DNA of 64,000 bases from an uncultured cyanobacterium (GCA_937899645.1 CALCCD010000103.1:35877-99876), one strand, 5' to 3'. Counted from the first letter of the stretch, positions 17,782-28,023 are shown. Numbers and translations are program-made. Notes: generated from the sequence alone by a model not told the origin.

Positions 17782-19215
17782 ATGAGCGATACTCCAGCAC
17801 CTTCCCATAAAGATGTCGAGCAGCTAGAACGCGAGCTCGAGAACGCTCGCGCGGAGCTAGCAGAGCTCAAGCGAGCGCAGGCTGAGGAGCGGGACAAACG
17901 CCAGCAGATCGAAGTCGACTTGCAAACGTCTCGTCAGATGCTTCAGCTCGTGATGGATACGCTGCCGGAAGCGATCTTTTGGAAAGATCGCCAGTCGGCT
18001 TATCTCGGTTGCAATCGCGCGTTTGCAGACGATGCAGGCCTGGAGTCGCCCAAGGACATCATCGGCAAAAACGATCTGGACGATATGCCCTGGACACGTG
18101 AGGAATCGGAATTCTACCGTCAGTGCGATCGCCGCGTGATGCTGTCGCGTCAGCCCGAGTTCGGCATTATCGAACCGCAGCTCAACAGCGACGGCGAGCA
18201 AACTTGGGTGGAAACGAATAAAGCGCCGCTATACGATGTCGATGGTCAAGTTATCGGCATGCTCGGAACCTACCAAGACATCACCAAGCGCAAGCAGTCT
18301 GAAGTCGCACTCCAGGAACTCAACCAAAAGCTAGAGCAGCGAACCCACGAGCTGATGAAGGCTCTCGAGGAGTTGAAATATTCCCAGCTACAGCTCGTCC
18401 AGCGCGAGAAGATGTCCGCACTGGGAAATCTGATCGCGGGCGTGGCGCACGAAATCAATAATCCTGTCGGTTTTCTGCTCGGTAACCTCGTACCGCTCGA
18501 AGAGCATGTCCTCGTACTGTCAGAGCTCATCGAGAGCTACGAGCGGGAAGTGCCGGAGCCGAGCTCGGAGCTGGCCGAGCAGATCGAGGAAGCCGAGCTG
18601 GACTACCTGCGCGAGGATTTGTCGCAGATTCTACGCTCGATGCGCGAAGGCATCCGGCGCATCACGGACATAACCCAGAGCCTGCGGACGTTCTCGCGCT
18701 CCGATACGAAACAGCGCGTACCGTTCCAGCTCCACGACGGGCTAAACAGTACGCTGCTGATTCTGAAGCACCGCCTGAAGGGCGGGCCGCAGCGACCGGC
18801 GATCGAGGTCGCCTGCGACTATGGCGAGCTATCGGAGATAACCTGTTTCCCCGGTCAGCTCAATCAGGTGTTTATGAATCTGCTGGCGAATTCGATCGAC
18901 GCGCTGGACGAGGCGAGTCAGGGCAAGAGCTACGACGAGCTGCAAGAGTCTCCCAACCAAATTACGATCGCGACGGAGGCCAGCGAGGACGGGAAGTGGG
19001 CGATCGTCAAGATTCGCGATAACGGGCCGGGGATTGATAGTGAGGTCTGCGCCAAGGTGTTTCAGGATCGCTTTACGACGAAGCCGGTCGGGAAGGGTAC
19101 GGGCCTGGGGCTGGCGATCTCGCAGCAGATCGTGGAGGAGAAGCACGGTGGGTCGATCGAGGTGGCGTCGGAGCCAGGGAAAGGTGCGGAGTTTATCGTG
19201 AAGATTCCGGTTTAG
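17782..19215 (+). CDS. PAS-domain sensor histidine kinase
   Basis: A 477-residue soluble kinase: a coiled coil at about 10-50, one PAS domain at about 55-175 (DTLPEAIFWKDR through GTYQDITKRK), a second coiled coil, a HisKA-like dimerisation domain with phosphoacceptor His223 (GVAHEINNPVGF), and an HATPase_c domain with NLLANSIDAL, IRDNGPGI and KGTGLGLAIS. No receiver domain and no adjacent response regulator, so it is an orphan kinase. It is divergent from the P450 gene across 265 bases. Confidence 0.93.
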   Translation: MSDTPAPSHKDVEQLERELENARAELAELKRAQAEERDKRQQIEVDLQTSRQMLQLVMDTLPEAIFWKDRQSAYLGCNRAFADDAGLESPKDIIGKNDLDDMPWTREESEFYRQCDRRVMLSRQPEFGIIEPQLNSDGEQTWVETNKAPLYDVDGQVIGMLGTYQDITKRKQSEVALQELNQKLEQRTHELMKALEELKYSQLQLVQREKMSALGNLIAGVAHEINNPVGFLLGNLVPLEEHVLVLSELIESYEREVPEPSSELAEQIEEAELDYLREDLSQILRSMREGIRRITDITQSLRTFSRSDTKQRVPFQLHDGLNSTLLILKHRLKGGPQRPAIEVACDYGELSEITCFPGQLNQVFMNLLANSIDALDEASQGKSYDELQESPNQITIATEASEDGKWAIVKIRDNGPGIDSEVCAKVFQDRFTTKPVGKGTGLGLAISQQIVEEKHGGSIEVASEPGKGAEFIVKIPV

Positions 19216-19270
19216 CGTGTTCGATAAAAACGATCGGCGTCGAACACACTCGACAGAATCCAATCGATAG

Positions 19271-19391
19271 ATCTCTTGCATGAATCGGCAAGGTCGGGAT
19301 TCGAGCACTGAGCGGAGTCGTTGGCGCAGCCTTCGCGAAGCGAATAGTGCGGCCGCTTTTCGCTATTTCACCCAGGCTTCGACTCCGCTCA
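19271..19391. repeat. Dispersed inverted repeat, family B, copy 1
   Basis: Contains TCTTGCATGAATCG, then GGATTCGAGCACTGAGC, and a 12-bp perfect inverted repeat (TGAGCGGAGTCG at 19309-19320, complement at 19380-19391) around a loop that includes TTTCACCCAGGCTTCG. The same words recur near 36.97-37.03 kb and 41.34-41.47 kb. It sits between the convergent kinase and Mrr-like genes and could also act as a bidirectional transcription stop. Confidence 0.75.
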
Positions 19392-19441
19392 GCCTTCGAG
19401 ATATCCCCTTTTGCTTACCCAGAAATCTTCGTGCAAGAGTT

Positions 19442-20362
19442 CTAATCTTCGATGAAGTAGTCCGAGTCGAGACGCTTGATAACGTAGGACGAATACGTCG
19501 AAACGCCGAGATTATATTCGATCGCCAGCTTTGCCAGCTTCTCGCCGTCGATAAGGACGATTTTCTTATCGATAAACGAACTGTACTCTTCCGCCTCGGA
19601 TGTAAATCGCGAGGTGGTGATGAAGACGCCTTTCCTAGCCTTGACGCCGTCGAGCGCACCGGCAAATTTTTGAATTTCGGGGCGACCGACTGAACCCTCC
19701 CAACGTTTTGCCTGGACGTAAATCGTATCGAGCCCAAGGCGATCTTCTTTGATTGCACCGTCGATTCCACCGTCGCCGCTGCGCCCGAGGACTTGGCCGA
19801 CATCTCTGAGCGAGCCACCGTAGCCCATTGCGACGAGCAGATCTACGACAAGTTTTTCAAAAAAGCTGGGCGAACACGATCGAACTTTCTCTAGTAATTC
19901 TTCAGCGAGAGTTTGTTCGATCTCACTAAATGCGGCTTCGAGTTCTTCAAGCGGTGTTCCCTGTCCTTCTCGAACAACGGCTCTGGGTGTGTTCTCGTCG
20001 GTCTTTTGCCAGCGCTCGGATTTCGTATCGAAGTCGCGAAACTCCTCAAATTGCGAGAGCAATTCCCGATCGACCCGCTCCGGCTTTTCGCGAAGCACTT
20101 CAAGGCCACGCTCTGTAATGTGAAAGATGCCCCGCTGAATATTGGCCAGCAGCCCAGCTTTGCGGAGATAGGTACACGCCCAACCGACGCGACCGTAAAA
20201 TTTTGTACTCTTGCCGCTGGGAATCAGCTCCTCGAGGTCTGCTTGTGGCAGGTGCATATGCTCTGCTATTGCGTTTGCAGCCTCGCGAAGCGTGTGAGGC
20301 TGCCGATCTGCGGCTAACTCCAGCAGAGGCAGCATGAACGCTTGAAATTCTGGGACTGCCAT
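19442..20362 (-). CDS. Mrr-like restriction endonuclease
   Basis: A 306-residue protein with an N-terminal winged-helix Mrr_N domain (about 1-95, LPLLELAADRQPHTLREA, then KFYGRVGWACTYLRKAGLL) and a C-terminal Mrr_cat PD-(D/E)XK nuclease at about 175-285. The active site is seen as RSGDGGIDGAI followed by YVQAKRW (the D and QxK elements), and KGVFITTSRFT completes the fold. Such type IV enzymes cut modified DNA. It has no neighbouring methylase, consistent with type IV. The start at 20362 fits the family length. Confidence 0.92.
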   Translation of the reverse strand: MAVPEFQAFMLPLLELAADRQPHTLREAANAIAEHMHLPQADLEELIPSGKSTKFYGRVGWACTYLRKAGLLANIQRGIFHITERGLEVLREKPERVDRELLSQFEEFRDFDTKSERWQKTDENTPRAVVREGQGTPLEELEAAFSEIEQTLAEELLEKVRSCSPSFFEKLVVDLLVAMGYGGSLRDVGQVLGRSGDGGIDGAIKEDRLGLDTIYVQAKRWEGSVGRPEIQKFAGALDGVKARKGVFITTSRFTSEAEEYSSFIDKKIVLIDGEKLAKLAIEYNLGVSTYSSYVIKRLDSDYFIED

Positions 20363-20425
20363 CTCACAAGCTCCGACTAACAGTCGTTTTCGCCATCGAA
20401 CGAGTGACGACTCGACTCCTTGAGA

Positions 20426-21352
20426 TTAAACCCAATAATTCGCGATCGCACCAACCAAAATCGCGAACCCCAACCAAACATTATTCGCAAACAGCTTGCC
20501 GTAGCCCGCCCGCTCCAGCTCCCGCTGCGACAACACCCAACACTGCCAGCCCCAGCCGATCGCCGCGATCGCCACACCAACCCAATACAACACCCCCAGC
20601 CCCAAACTCAGCCCCAACCCGACAAAACACAACACCGTCCCCGCAAAAAACACTGCGATCGCCTGCGTTACGTACTGCCCGAAAAACAGCGCGCTCGAAT
20701 TCACCCCGATCTTGCGATCGTCCTCGCGATCGGCGATCGCGTAAATCGTATCGAACCCCAGCGTCCACAACACCGTCGCGCCCCACAGCCAGGCCGTCTC
20801 GGTGACCAGCGCGCCGCCCGCATCCGCTGCGCTCCAGCTAATCAGTACCGCAAACCCCCAGGCGATCGACAGCACCAGCTGCGGCACGGGGAAAAACCGC
20901 TTCGCCAGCGGATAGCAAACGATCACCGGCACGGCGGCACAGCACAGCCAAAAGCTCAGCGGCGACAGCCGATACATATAGGTTGCCAGCACCGCCGACA
21001 GCGTCAGCGTCCCCAGGAACACCGCGATCCCCATCGACACCGACAGCCGCCGTGAGGCCAGCGGGCGCTGCTTCGTGCGCTCCACATGGGGGTCGATATC
21101 GCGATCCCACAGGTCGTTAATCACGCAGCCCGCCGCGCTGGTCGCGAACGCGCCAAAGATAATCGTAAAAACGAGCCCTGCTGGCGGCGAACCCTCCGCA
21201 GCTAGAAACGCTGCCCAGAGCGCCGGGACGATCAAAATCAAGCGACCGGCGGGCTTATCCCAGCGGAGCAGCCGGGCGATCGCTTTCCAAGTCGGTTCGG
21301 GTTCTTGAAATTCGGGCGAGGGGAACTGAGACGGGTCGGGCTGGGGCTTCAT
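20426..21352 (-). CDS. 4-hydroxybenzoate polyprenyltransferase (UbiA family)
   Basis: A 308-residue integral membrane prenyltransferase with about eight helices. The two Asp-rich motifs are NDLWDRDID and DREDDRKIG, and the N-terminus has LLRWDKPAGRLILIVPALWA. In cyanobacteria the enzyme prenylates 4-hydroxybenzoate in plastoquinone biosynthesis; that assignment rests on family similarity. It lies 63 bases upstream of the Mrr-like gene on the same strand. Confidence 0.93.
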   Translation of the reverse strand: MKPQPDPSQFPSPEFQEPEPTWKAIARLLRWDKPAGRLILIVPALWAAFLAAEGSPPAGLVFTIIFGAFATSAAGCVINDLWDRDIDPHVERTKQRPLASRRLSVSMGIAVFLGTLTLSAVLATYMYRLSPLSFWLCCAAVPVIVCYPLAKRFFPVPQLVLSIAWGFAVLISWSAADAGGALVTETAWLWGATVLWTLGFDTIYAIADREDDRKIGVNSSALFFGQYVTQAIAVFFAGTVLCFVGLGLSLGLGVLYWVGVAIAAIGWGWQCWVLSQRELERAGYGKLFANNVWLGFAILVGAIANYWV

Positions 21353-21480
21353 GGCAGGGGCAGCAAACGGAACGGGTTGAAATACAGAGCGAACGCCGTC
21401 AAGCGCTCGGTCTTTTATTGTTACCGAATTGTTCGCGCCGGGTCTGCCGCTGGCCTGGATTTACTCGACCGCGCTCGATC

Positions 21481-22407
21481 TTAGAAATCCTCCGGCAGCG
21501 TCGCACCCTCGAGGATGGCGTCATCAAACGTCGCAAAGCTGATATCTGCATCAAACAGATTGGCGTCCGTCAGGTCGGTACCGTCGAGATTGGCGCGCAC
21601 CAGATTGGCCTCCAGTAGGTTCGAGTCGCGCAGGCTCGCTCCCGTCAGGTCGGCGCGATCGAGCTGGGTGCGCGCCAGATTGGTCATATCCAGCTTTGCG
21701 CCCCGCAGCGTCGCTTCCATCAGCTGGGCACTGGCGACGATCGCGCTTTTTAGGTTTGCCCCATCCAGATTCGCGCCGCGCAAATCCACCGAGGTCATCA
21801 TGCAGCCGCTCAGATTTGCGCCTTCGAGCTGCGCGCCTTTGAGCTTCGCTTCGCGCAGGTTCGCCTGCTTGAGATTCGCGCCACGCAGGTCGGCGTTGGT
21901 CAGGTCGGCATTGCAAATGTTCACGTCGCGCAGATCCGCACCGCGCAAGTCCGAACCGCGCAGGACGATCGGCTCGTAAACCCGCCGCTCGAAGCGCATA
22001 TTCGCGCCCCTTAGGTGCGCCCCACGCAGGTCGGCTCCGCTGAGGTTAGCGTTGCGCAGATCTGCCCCGCTGAGGTTGGCGTCGAGCAGGGTCGCGAGGC
22101 TGAGGTCGGTGTAGCGCAGGTCGGCTTTCTGCAAGAGCGCGCCGTGGAGGTCGGCATCCTTGAGGTTAGCTTGGCGTAGGTCGGCTTTTTTGAGTGTCGC
22201 GCCGCAGAGGCGGGTCTTCGAGAGGTTGGTGTTGTCGAGCTTGCTGCGCCCGAGGTGGGCGAACACCAGAGTCGAGCCGCGCAGGTTCGCACCGCTCAGT
22301 TCGATGCCGAGCAGTTCGGCGCGATCGAGCTTGGCATTGGCCAGAGAGAGCTTGGGAAACTTGGTTTTTCCGGCCTCGTAACTCTCGATTAGTTTGGCAG
22401 CGTCCAT
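21481..22407 (-). CDS. Pentapeptide repeat protein
   Basis: A 308-residue protein made almost entirely of A(D/N)LxX pentapeptide repeats, which fold into a right-handed quadrilateral beta helix. A short N-terminal part (KLIESYEAGKTKFPKLSLAN) precedes the repeats, and one interruption (RFERRVYEPIVLRGS) lies near the middle. No signal peptide. Function of such cyanobacterial proteins is mostly unknown. The frames on the other strands are shadows of the repetitive DNA. Confidence 0.95.
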   Translation of the reverse strand: MDAAKLIESYEAGKTKFPKLSLANAKLDRAELLGIELSGANLRGSTLVFAHLGRSKLDNTNLSKTRLCGATLKKADLRQANLKDADLHGALLQKADLRYTDLSLATLLDANLSGADLRNANLSGADLRGAHLRGANMRFERRVYEPIVLRGSDLRGADLRDVNICNADLTNADLRGANLKQANLREAKLKGAQLEGANLSGCMMTSVDLRGANLDGANLKSAIVASAQLMEATLRGAKLDMTNLARTQLDRADLTGASLRDSNLLEANLVRANLDGTDLTDANLFDADISFATFDDAILEGATLPEDF

Positions 22408-22547
22408 AGATTAAAGTTGGGAAAAAGTGCGGGGGCGAGCTCGGGGGCTGTCATCAATCAAATTTTCAGCCCTTTCCCAGTTTTACCTTGGGTCGGGCGC
22501 GTAACGGCCTATCCCGTGGGGAGGCCGAAGCTAACTGAGGACACGCC

Positions 22548-23693
22548 CTATGCCTTTACCGCGTCGATCGCCTTGACGAACTCCTCAAACAGATAGTCCG
22601 CATCGTGGGGGCCGGGGCTGGCTTCCGGGTGGTACTGCACCGAGAATACCGGCAGTGACGTATGGCGCAGACCGGCCACCGTACGATCGTTCAGATTTAG
22701 GTGCGTCACCTCGATTTTCGGATCGAGCGAGTCGGCGTCGATCGCGAAGCCGTGGTTTTGGCTCGTGATCTCCACCTGCTTCTGCTCCAGGCCGCAAGGC
22801 TGGTTCAGACCCCGGTGGCCGAACTTGAGCTTAAAGGTCTCTGCCCCGATCGCCTGACCGAGAATCTGGTGACCCATGCAGATGCCGAACATCGGCTTAC
22901 CCGAGTCGAGCAGCGCCCGCACCGTATCGACGCCCTCGGTCACCGCCGCCGGGTCGCCAGGGCCGTTGGAGAGAAAGATGCCATCCGGCTCGTGCTTGAG
23001 GATTTCTTCGGCGGGCGTCCCCAGCGGCACGACAATGACGCGACAGCCGTAGCTGGCCAGACGGCGCAGGATGTTGCGCTTGACGCCAAAATCAAGCGCA
23101 ACGATCGTGTACTTCACCGCCGTCGCCGACTTCGCGCCATCGCTAAATTCCCAGGCTTCCGGCGTCGCTTCCGTCCACTCGTAGGTCTCCGGTGTCGAGA
23201 CCGCCGCCGCCAGGTTTTGCCCCGCCATGCTCGGTGCATTTTGCACCTGGTTGAGCAGCTCTTCGGGATTGAGGATTTCCGTCGAGATCGCGCCGTTCAT
23301 CGCACCGAGCGATCGCAGCTTGCGCGTTAGAGCGCGGGTGTCGATGCCGTAGATACCAGGAATACCGTGCTCGACCAGATAGTCCGGCAGGCTTTTCGTC
23401 GATCGCCAGTTGCTCGGGCGGCGGCTGATATTGCGGGCGATCGCGCCGATCGCAAACGGGCGCGCGGCCTCTTCGTCTTCTTCGTTGACGCCCACATTCC
23501 CCAACTCGGGATAAGTGAAAGTCACGAGCTGACCGCAATAACTCGGGTCGGTCATCACTTCTTGATAACCGGTCATGCCGGTATTGAACACCACTTCACC
23601 GATCTTGGTTCCCGACGCACCGAACGACCATCCTTCGTAGGTAGTTCCGTCGGCCAGAACGAGGATGGCGCGGCGATCTCCGGAAATGGGCAT
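22548..23693 (-). CDS. carA: Carbamoyl-phosphate synthase small subunit
   Basis: Glutaminase subunit that feeds ammonia to CarB for arginine and pyrimidine synthesis. The 381 residues include the N-terminal CPSase domain ([31 protein letters not shown]) and the C-terminal class I amidotransferase domain with the nucleophile in [12 protein letters not shown] and the His-Glu pair in [12 protein letters not shown]. carB is not in the window, as usual for cyanobacteria where the two subunits are often unlinked. Confidence 0.97.
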   Translation of the reverse strand: MPISGDRRAILVLADGTTYEGWSFGASGTKIGEVVFNTGMTGYQEVMTDPSYCGQLVTFTYPELGNVGVNEEDEEAARPFAIGAIARNISRRPSNWRSTKSLPDYLVEHGIPGIYGIDTRALTRKLRSLGAMNGAISTEILNPEELLNQVQNAPSMAGQNLAAAVSTPETYEWTEATPEAWEFSDGAKSATAVKYTIVALDFGVKRNILRRLASYGCRVIVVPLGTPAEEILKHEPDGIFLSNGPGDPAAVTEGVDTVRALLDSGKPMFGICMGHQILGQAIGAETFKLKFGHRGLNQPCGLEQKQVEITSQNHGFAIDADSLDPKIEVTHLNLNDRTVAGLRHTSLPVFSVQYHPEASPGPHDADYLFEEFVKAIDAVKA

Positions 23694-24244
23694 AGCGATC
23701 TCTCATGGGGCTTAAATCGACGGCATTATCCCACGATCGCAGCGGAAAATCGTGGCCATAGCGACAGGACGAGCCCAGGTCATGCTTTATAGATACTGGC
23801 ATCGATCCTGGCGTCGCTAGTTGGCGTCGCTCTCGACCGCCCGTCCGCCTGCCGGAATGTGACGGCCACCTTTCAGAGCGGGCATTTCCGACACGAGCGG
23901 CCCGACCCATCGCCTCTGCCGACAAACCAACAACACGAGAAATACGGCAATGCCGCAAATATAGAGAGACCTCAAAAGTACGTAAAGCCTCACAAAATGC
24001 AGTCATCCAATAAAACTTAAGATAGGCTTAGTAAGCACTTTAAATAGAGAAGAGAGCCAAGGTCTTCGACCTTGTCTTGAAGTATCAATAAATTTACTGA
24101 CTTAAGTTAGTGAGTGAATTTGTTGGCGGTCTAAAAAAGCCGTGTTTACACGCAATCGCCGACGCCCGTCGGTCATCGTGCAGATGAGGAAAGCGTTCGT
24201 CGAAAACGGGTAAGCCTTCAAAAGTCAAGACGCATTTTATCGAT
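23694..24244. other. Gene-free region between carA and the ethylene-receptor-like kinase
   Basis: About 550 bases that separate two divergent genes. The part from 24000 to 24120 is clearly richer in A and T than its surroundings and probably holds promoters. A 136-codon minus-strand frame (23596-24006) overlaps the carA start and is Arg-rich with no family features, so I do not call it. No RNA gene or strong hairpin is visible. Confidence 0.5.
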
Positions 24245-25682
24245 ATGCTGCTAGAAAAAATTCGCGACGTTTGGGACACGATCGTACTCGCAAACAATTC
24301 CTACGTTCCCCACGGCCACTGTTACTTGTGGCAAACATCGCTCGTTCAGCTCCACGTCGTTAGCGATGCGTCGATCGCGCTGGCTTACTTTTCAATCCCG
24401 ATCGCGCTGGTCTATTTTGCCTATCGCGGACGCAAGTTCGTGCCGACAGAAATTTTATTAATGTTCGGCTCGTTTATCATCCTCTGCGGCATCGGGCATA
24501 TGCTCGATATCTGGACGCTCTGGCATCCGGCTTACTGGCTCTCGGGTGTTGAAAAAGCCGCGACGGCCCTGGTGTCTTGCTACACCGCCGGTTCAATGCT
24601 GACGCTATTGCCACAGTTTTTGGCGCTGAAAAGCCCCGAAGAATTGGAGAAACTCAACCGTCTGCTCGAAGCCGAGGTCGCTCAGCGTCGCGCCGCCGAG
24701 GCGGAGCTACAGTCGCTCAACGCCAATCTGGAAGAGCTAGTGCGCGATCGCACCCAGGAACTCGAGCGTCAAAACCTCGTGCTGCAAAAAGCCCAGGCGC
24801 AGCTCGTCCAGTCGGAGAAGCTGGCTTCGCTGGGCAAGATGGTCGGCGGCGTCGCCCACGAAATCAACAATCCCCTCAGCTTTATCTACGGTAACCTCGA
24901 GCACGTTAAGGAGTACAAACGATCGCTCTGGGAGGCGATTCGAGACCTACCGGTCCGCTCATCCGGACGCGGGGCCGGAAGCGCGCGCTCGGCTCGACGA
25001 TCTCGATTTGGAGTTTATCAATGCGGACTTCCCGAAGCTTCTCGACTCGATGCGAAACGGAGCCGATCGCATCCGCCAAATCGTCCTCTCGCTGCGGAAC
25101 TTCGCCCGACTCGACGAGGCCGAACTCAAGCCCGTGAAGCTTCGCGAAGGGCTAGACAGCTCGCTGGAGCTTCTGTCGCAGCGGCTGTATCAGCCCGCGA
25201 GCACGCCTTCAATCGCCGTACACAAGCTGTACGCGTCCGATCTGCCGGAGGTCGAGTGCTATCCGGGCTTGCTCAACCAGGCCATCTTTAACCTGCTGAC
25301 CAACGCGATCGACGCGATCGAGGCGCGCCTTGAAGCTGATGCGAACTTCTCGCCCGTTCTAGAGCTTCGTACTGCCCTCGTTCCCGCCGCTAACGGCGTC
25401 CCCCAGGCCGAGATCCGCATCACCGACAACGGCGTCCCGTTCCCGGAAGAAGTCGAGCGCCGTATCTTCGAGCCGTTCGTAACCACCAAGCCGATCGGCC
25501 AGGGCGTCGGCCTCGGTCTCGCAGAGTCTTACAGCATCGCCACCGACCGCCACGGCGGCATCTTACAGCTCGAACGCCACGACGCCAGCAAGTCTTTCGT
25601 GCTGCGGATTCCGACGGTGCAGCCGCGCCGCCAGCAGCCGCAAGATGAGTCGCCCGATCGCGCGGTGCTGATGCCGACGTAG
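24245..25682 (+). pseudogene. Ethylene-receptor-like histidine kinase, frameshifted
   Basis: Two overlapping frames make one kinase. The first (from 24245) encodes an ethylene-binding domain of three membrane helices, with Asp41, Tyr48, Cys81 and His85 spaced exactly as Asp25, Tyr32, Cys65 and His69 of plant ETR1 (copper ligands Cys and His), then a coiled coil and the HisKA domain (His205 in GVAHEINNPLSF). After EAIRDL near 24947 the homology moves to another frame as YRSAHPDAGPEA, continuing to the HATPase domain (NLLTNAIDAIEA, ITDNGVPFPEE, GQGVGLGLAES) ending at 25682. One extra or two missing bases explain it: true mutation or sequencing error. Restored length about 479 residues. Confidence 0.85.
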
Positions 25683-25701
25683 CTTTGCTCGAAATCGAGT
25701 T

Positions 25702-28023
25702 TCACTTGCGCCGATCGCCCGATCGCCGCGCCGCTTTCTTCACCCGCTCGAACTCCGCTGCGACTCCCGCCACCGACACCACTTCGCCGCCATAGCGCCA
25801 GCGTACGTACAGCTCGATCGCCCGGCCGATCGCGTCGGCCACCGGTTGCGGGTAGCGATCGCGCGCCGACTGAGCGTACTCCAGCGGCGTTTGCGCCGGA
25901 CGTTTCGGCAACCCCTGCCGCGCCGACCAGTCGAGGATTTCGCGATAGAGCCGTTCGACCTCGCTCAAGTTCGAGAGATAGCGCCACTTGCGCCACCAGC
26001 CGAAGCCGCGCCAGCCCAGCCAGCCCAGGAAGCCGCCGCCGGTAAATGCCGCCAGGCCGATGAGCAGGCCGCCCCAGCCCTGGCCGAATTTACCCAGGAG
26101 CCAGCCCAGCACTGCGCCGATCGCGTTAAAAATGCCCTGCATAATGCCCGTCAGCGGCGACGGTAGCCAGCCTGCCACCCACGACCAGATTTGCTTGAGA
26201 ACGCCAAACGGCTCGTAGTCCACGGGCGACGGCGGAATCACTTCGTGGCCGGGAATCGGGTCGAAGGCAAACCAGCCGTGCTTGGGAAAAAACACCTCGG
26301 TCATGGCGTAGGCGTCGGTGTTTTTGACTTCATAGAGGCCGGTAAAGGCGTTGAATTCGCCGACCCCGAAACCGACGACGAGTCGCGCGGGCACGCCGAT
26401 CGAGCGCAGCATTACGGTCAGCACCGTCGAGAAGTGGTCGGCGTAACCGCCCGCTTGGCACGTTGGATTGGTGGTGTTTTCGCAGAGGAAGAGGAACTGC
26501 TCGACGAGGTCGTCGCCGTCGGCCAGGAACGGCAAATCGAGCGGATTGTCGGGGATCGCGTAAGTTTGCTTGAGGTATTGCGCCAGGTAGAGCGCCTGCT
26601 CGTAGGGGCTTTCGATCGGCTTTTCGGATTTGGCCAAGGCCGATTCGGTGTAGGCGCGAACCCGTTCGCGGATGTCTTCGGGCACGTCCAGGTAGCGATC
26701 GCGGATCCGGTCGCGGTACTCCGTCCCGGCGCTGCCCAGCAGGGTGCGATCGCGGTAGCGCGCGAAGGAGATAACGCTGTAGGTCAGGCCCTCGGCCAAA
26801 ATCACCGGCGAGCGGATGGCGTCTTCTTTGTCGAGCGCCACCTGCTGGGTCGGGAAGTACAGATAGGCGGCGCGATCGAGGGCGGGGATAATTCCCGGCA
26901 AATCCTCGACGACCGTGTAAGTCTGCACGACTTCCTTGCGACGGCTTTCGGTATAGATCGGCGGCAGCGAAAAGCGATAGCTCCAGTTGGAGCGCTCGTA
27001 CTCTTGGGTCGCGTCGCGATCGGACACTTCCCAGCCTTGACCGGTGTAGCGATCGAAGGCCATCACGCGCCAAAAGCCCGGAGCCTGGGAGCGCACGCGC
27101 ATCACCACCTTCGGCTCCATCGACCCGCGCAGGTTTTGGTTGATGCGATCGCTAAAGCCGTAGTAGTTCTCCTCATCGACCTCGCCGGGACCTTCCGGCG
27201 GCATCGTCCCGGAGCCCGCGCCATCTTCGCTCGGCGCGTCGCTGGGGGGGCTGACGATATTGCGCGAGTCGAACTCGCCCTGGAACGGAACGTCGGCACT
27301 GACGGGAAAGGAGCGAATCTGGTAGCCCGGAAGGCGCGGCATAAACGCGAAAATCAGCAGCCCGATCGCCAGCACCGCCGCCAACATCCCGCCCAGCGTT
27401 TTCCAGGGCAGCGCCGCCCGTCTCGACTTGCGTTTATCGGCGGTCGGGCGATCCGCCGTCGGCGCGAGCCCGAGGCGCGATCGATACTCGAACAGCAGCG
27501 ACGGCAGCGTAAAAATCAAAAACAGCACCAGCAGCGGCGCGAATGTCATCGTCTGGCTCAGCGTCCCGGCCACGCCCATCAGAATCAGGCCGATCGTCAT
27601 CGAATAGCCCAGATCCTTGCGCCGGGGCAGATCGAAGCTGTGCAGCACTTGCACCTGAATCAGCAGCTCCGCCAGCACCAGCCGCGTATCGTTGAGCGAG
27701 GTCAGCAGGTTGCTAAAAAAAGTCGCCAGCGCGCCGATCATGCCCAGCGCCAGCAGGAACTTCACCGGCATATTGCGCCGCGATCGCTGCTGCCAACTCC
27801 ACCAGGCCCCGACAACGCTCAGCGGCACGGCCCAAAAGCTCATCGTCGTCTCTGCCGCCAGATCGGTGGCCACGATGCCGACGATCACCATCAGCTGAAC
27901 CGTGACCCGCAGCGCGATCGACTCTTCGGGAACGATCGGCGGCAGGGCCGCAACTCGGGCGCGCACCCGCTCGATCGGGCTGGCGATCGCCTCGATTGAA
28001 GTTCGCCCGTTTTCTGACTGCAT
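25702..28023 (-). CDS. Transglutaminase-fold membrane protein (DUF3488/TgpA-like), catalytic residues replaced
   Basis: A 773-residue protein with an N-terminal block of five to six membrane helices (DUF3488 type), a periplasmic transglutaminase-like domain at about 450-600, another membrane helix near 650-690, and a C-terminal DUF4129-like tail (LYREILDWSARQGLPKRPAQ). The core reads GGYADHFSTVLTVMLRS, DAYAMTEVFFP and FAFDPIPGH: the positions normally holding Cys and His are Ala528 and Tyr572, while Asp588 is kept. It is therefore probably not a transglutaminase or protease. An antisense frame of 602 codons is a shadow. Confidence 0.88.
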   Translation of the reverse strand: MQSENGRTSIEAIASPIERVRARVAALPPIVPEESIALRVTVQLMVIVGIVATDLAAETTMSFWAVPLSVVGAWWSWQQRSRRNMPVKFLLALGMIGALATFFSNLLTSLNDTRLVLAELLIQVQVLHSFDLPRRKDLGYSMTIGLILMGVAGTLSQTMTFAPLLVLFLIFTLPSLLFEYRSRLGLAPTADRPTADKRKSRRAALPWKTLGGMLAAVLAIGLLIFAFMPRLPGYQIRSFPVSADVPFQGEFDSRNIVSPPSDAPSEDGAGSGTMPPEGPGEVDEENYYGFSDRINQNLRGSMEPKVVMRVRSQAPGFWRVMAFDRYTGQGWEVSDRDATQEYERSNWSYRFSLPPIYTESRRKEVVQTYTVVEDLPGIIPALDRAAYLYFPTQQVALDKEDAIRSPVILAEGLTYSVISFARYRDRTLLGSAGTEYRDRIRDRYLDVPEDIRERVRAYTESALAKSEKPIESPYEQALYLAQYLKQTYAIPDNPLDLPFLADGDDLVEQFLFLCENTTNPTCQAGGYADHFSTVLTVMLRSIGVPARLVVGFGVGEFNAFTGLYEVKNTDAYAMTEVFFPKHGWFAFDPIPGHEVIPPSPVDYEPFGVLKQIWSWVAGWLPSPLTGIMQGIFNAIGAVLGWLLGKFGQGWGGLLIGLAAFTGGGFLGWLGWRGFGWWRKWRYLSNLSEVERLYREILDWSARQGLPKRPAQTPLEYAQSARDRYPQPVADAIGRAIELYVRWRYGGEVVSVAGVAAEFERVKKAARRSGDRRK

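Noticed and set aside
23596..24006. A 136-codon minus-strand frame upstream of carA
   Set aside because: It overlaps the carA start in another phase, is Arg-rich and lacks any conserved motif.
24930..24970. Programmed frameshift in the ethylene-receptor-like kinase
   Set aside because: No slippery heptamer or downstream pseudoknot-like structure is visible, so mutation or sequencing error is more likely.
26191..27999. A 602-codon + strand open frame opposite the transglutaminase-like gene
   Set aside because: It is an antisense shadow: His/Arg/Gln-rich low-complexity composition, no recognisable domain, and the opposite strand carries a coherent 773-residue protein.
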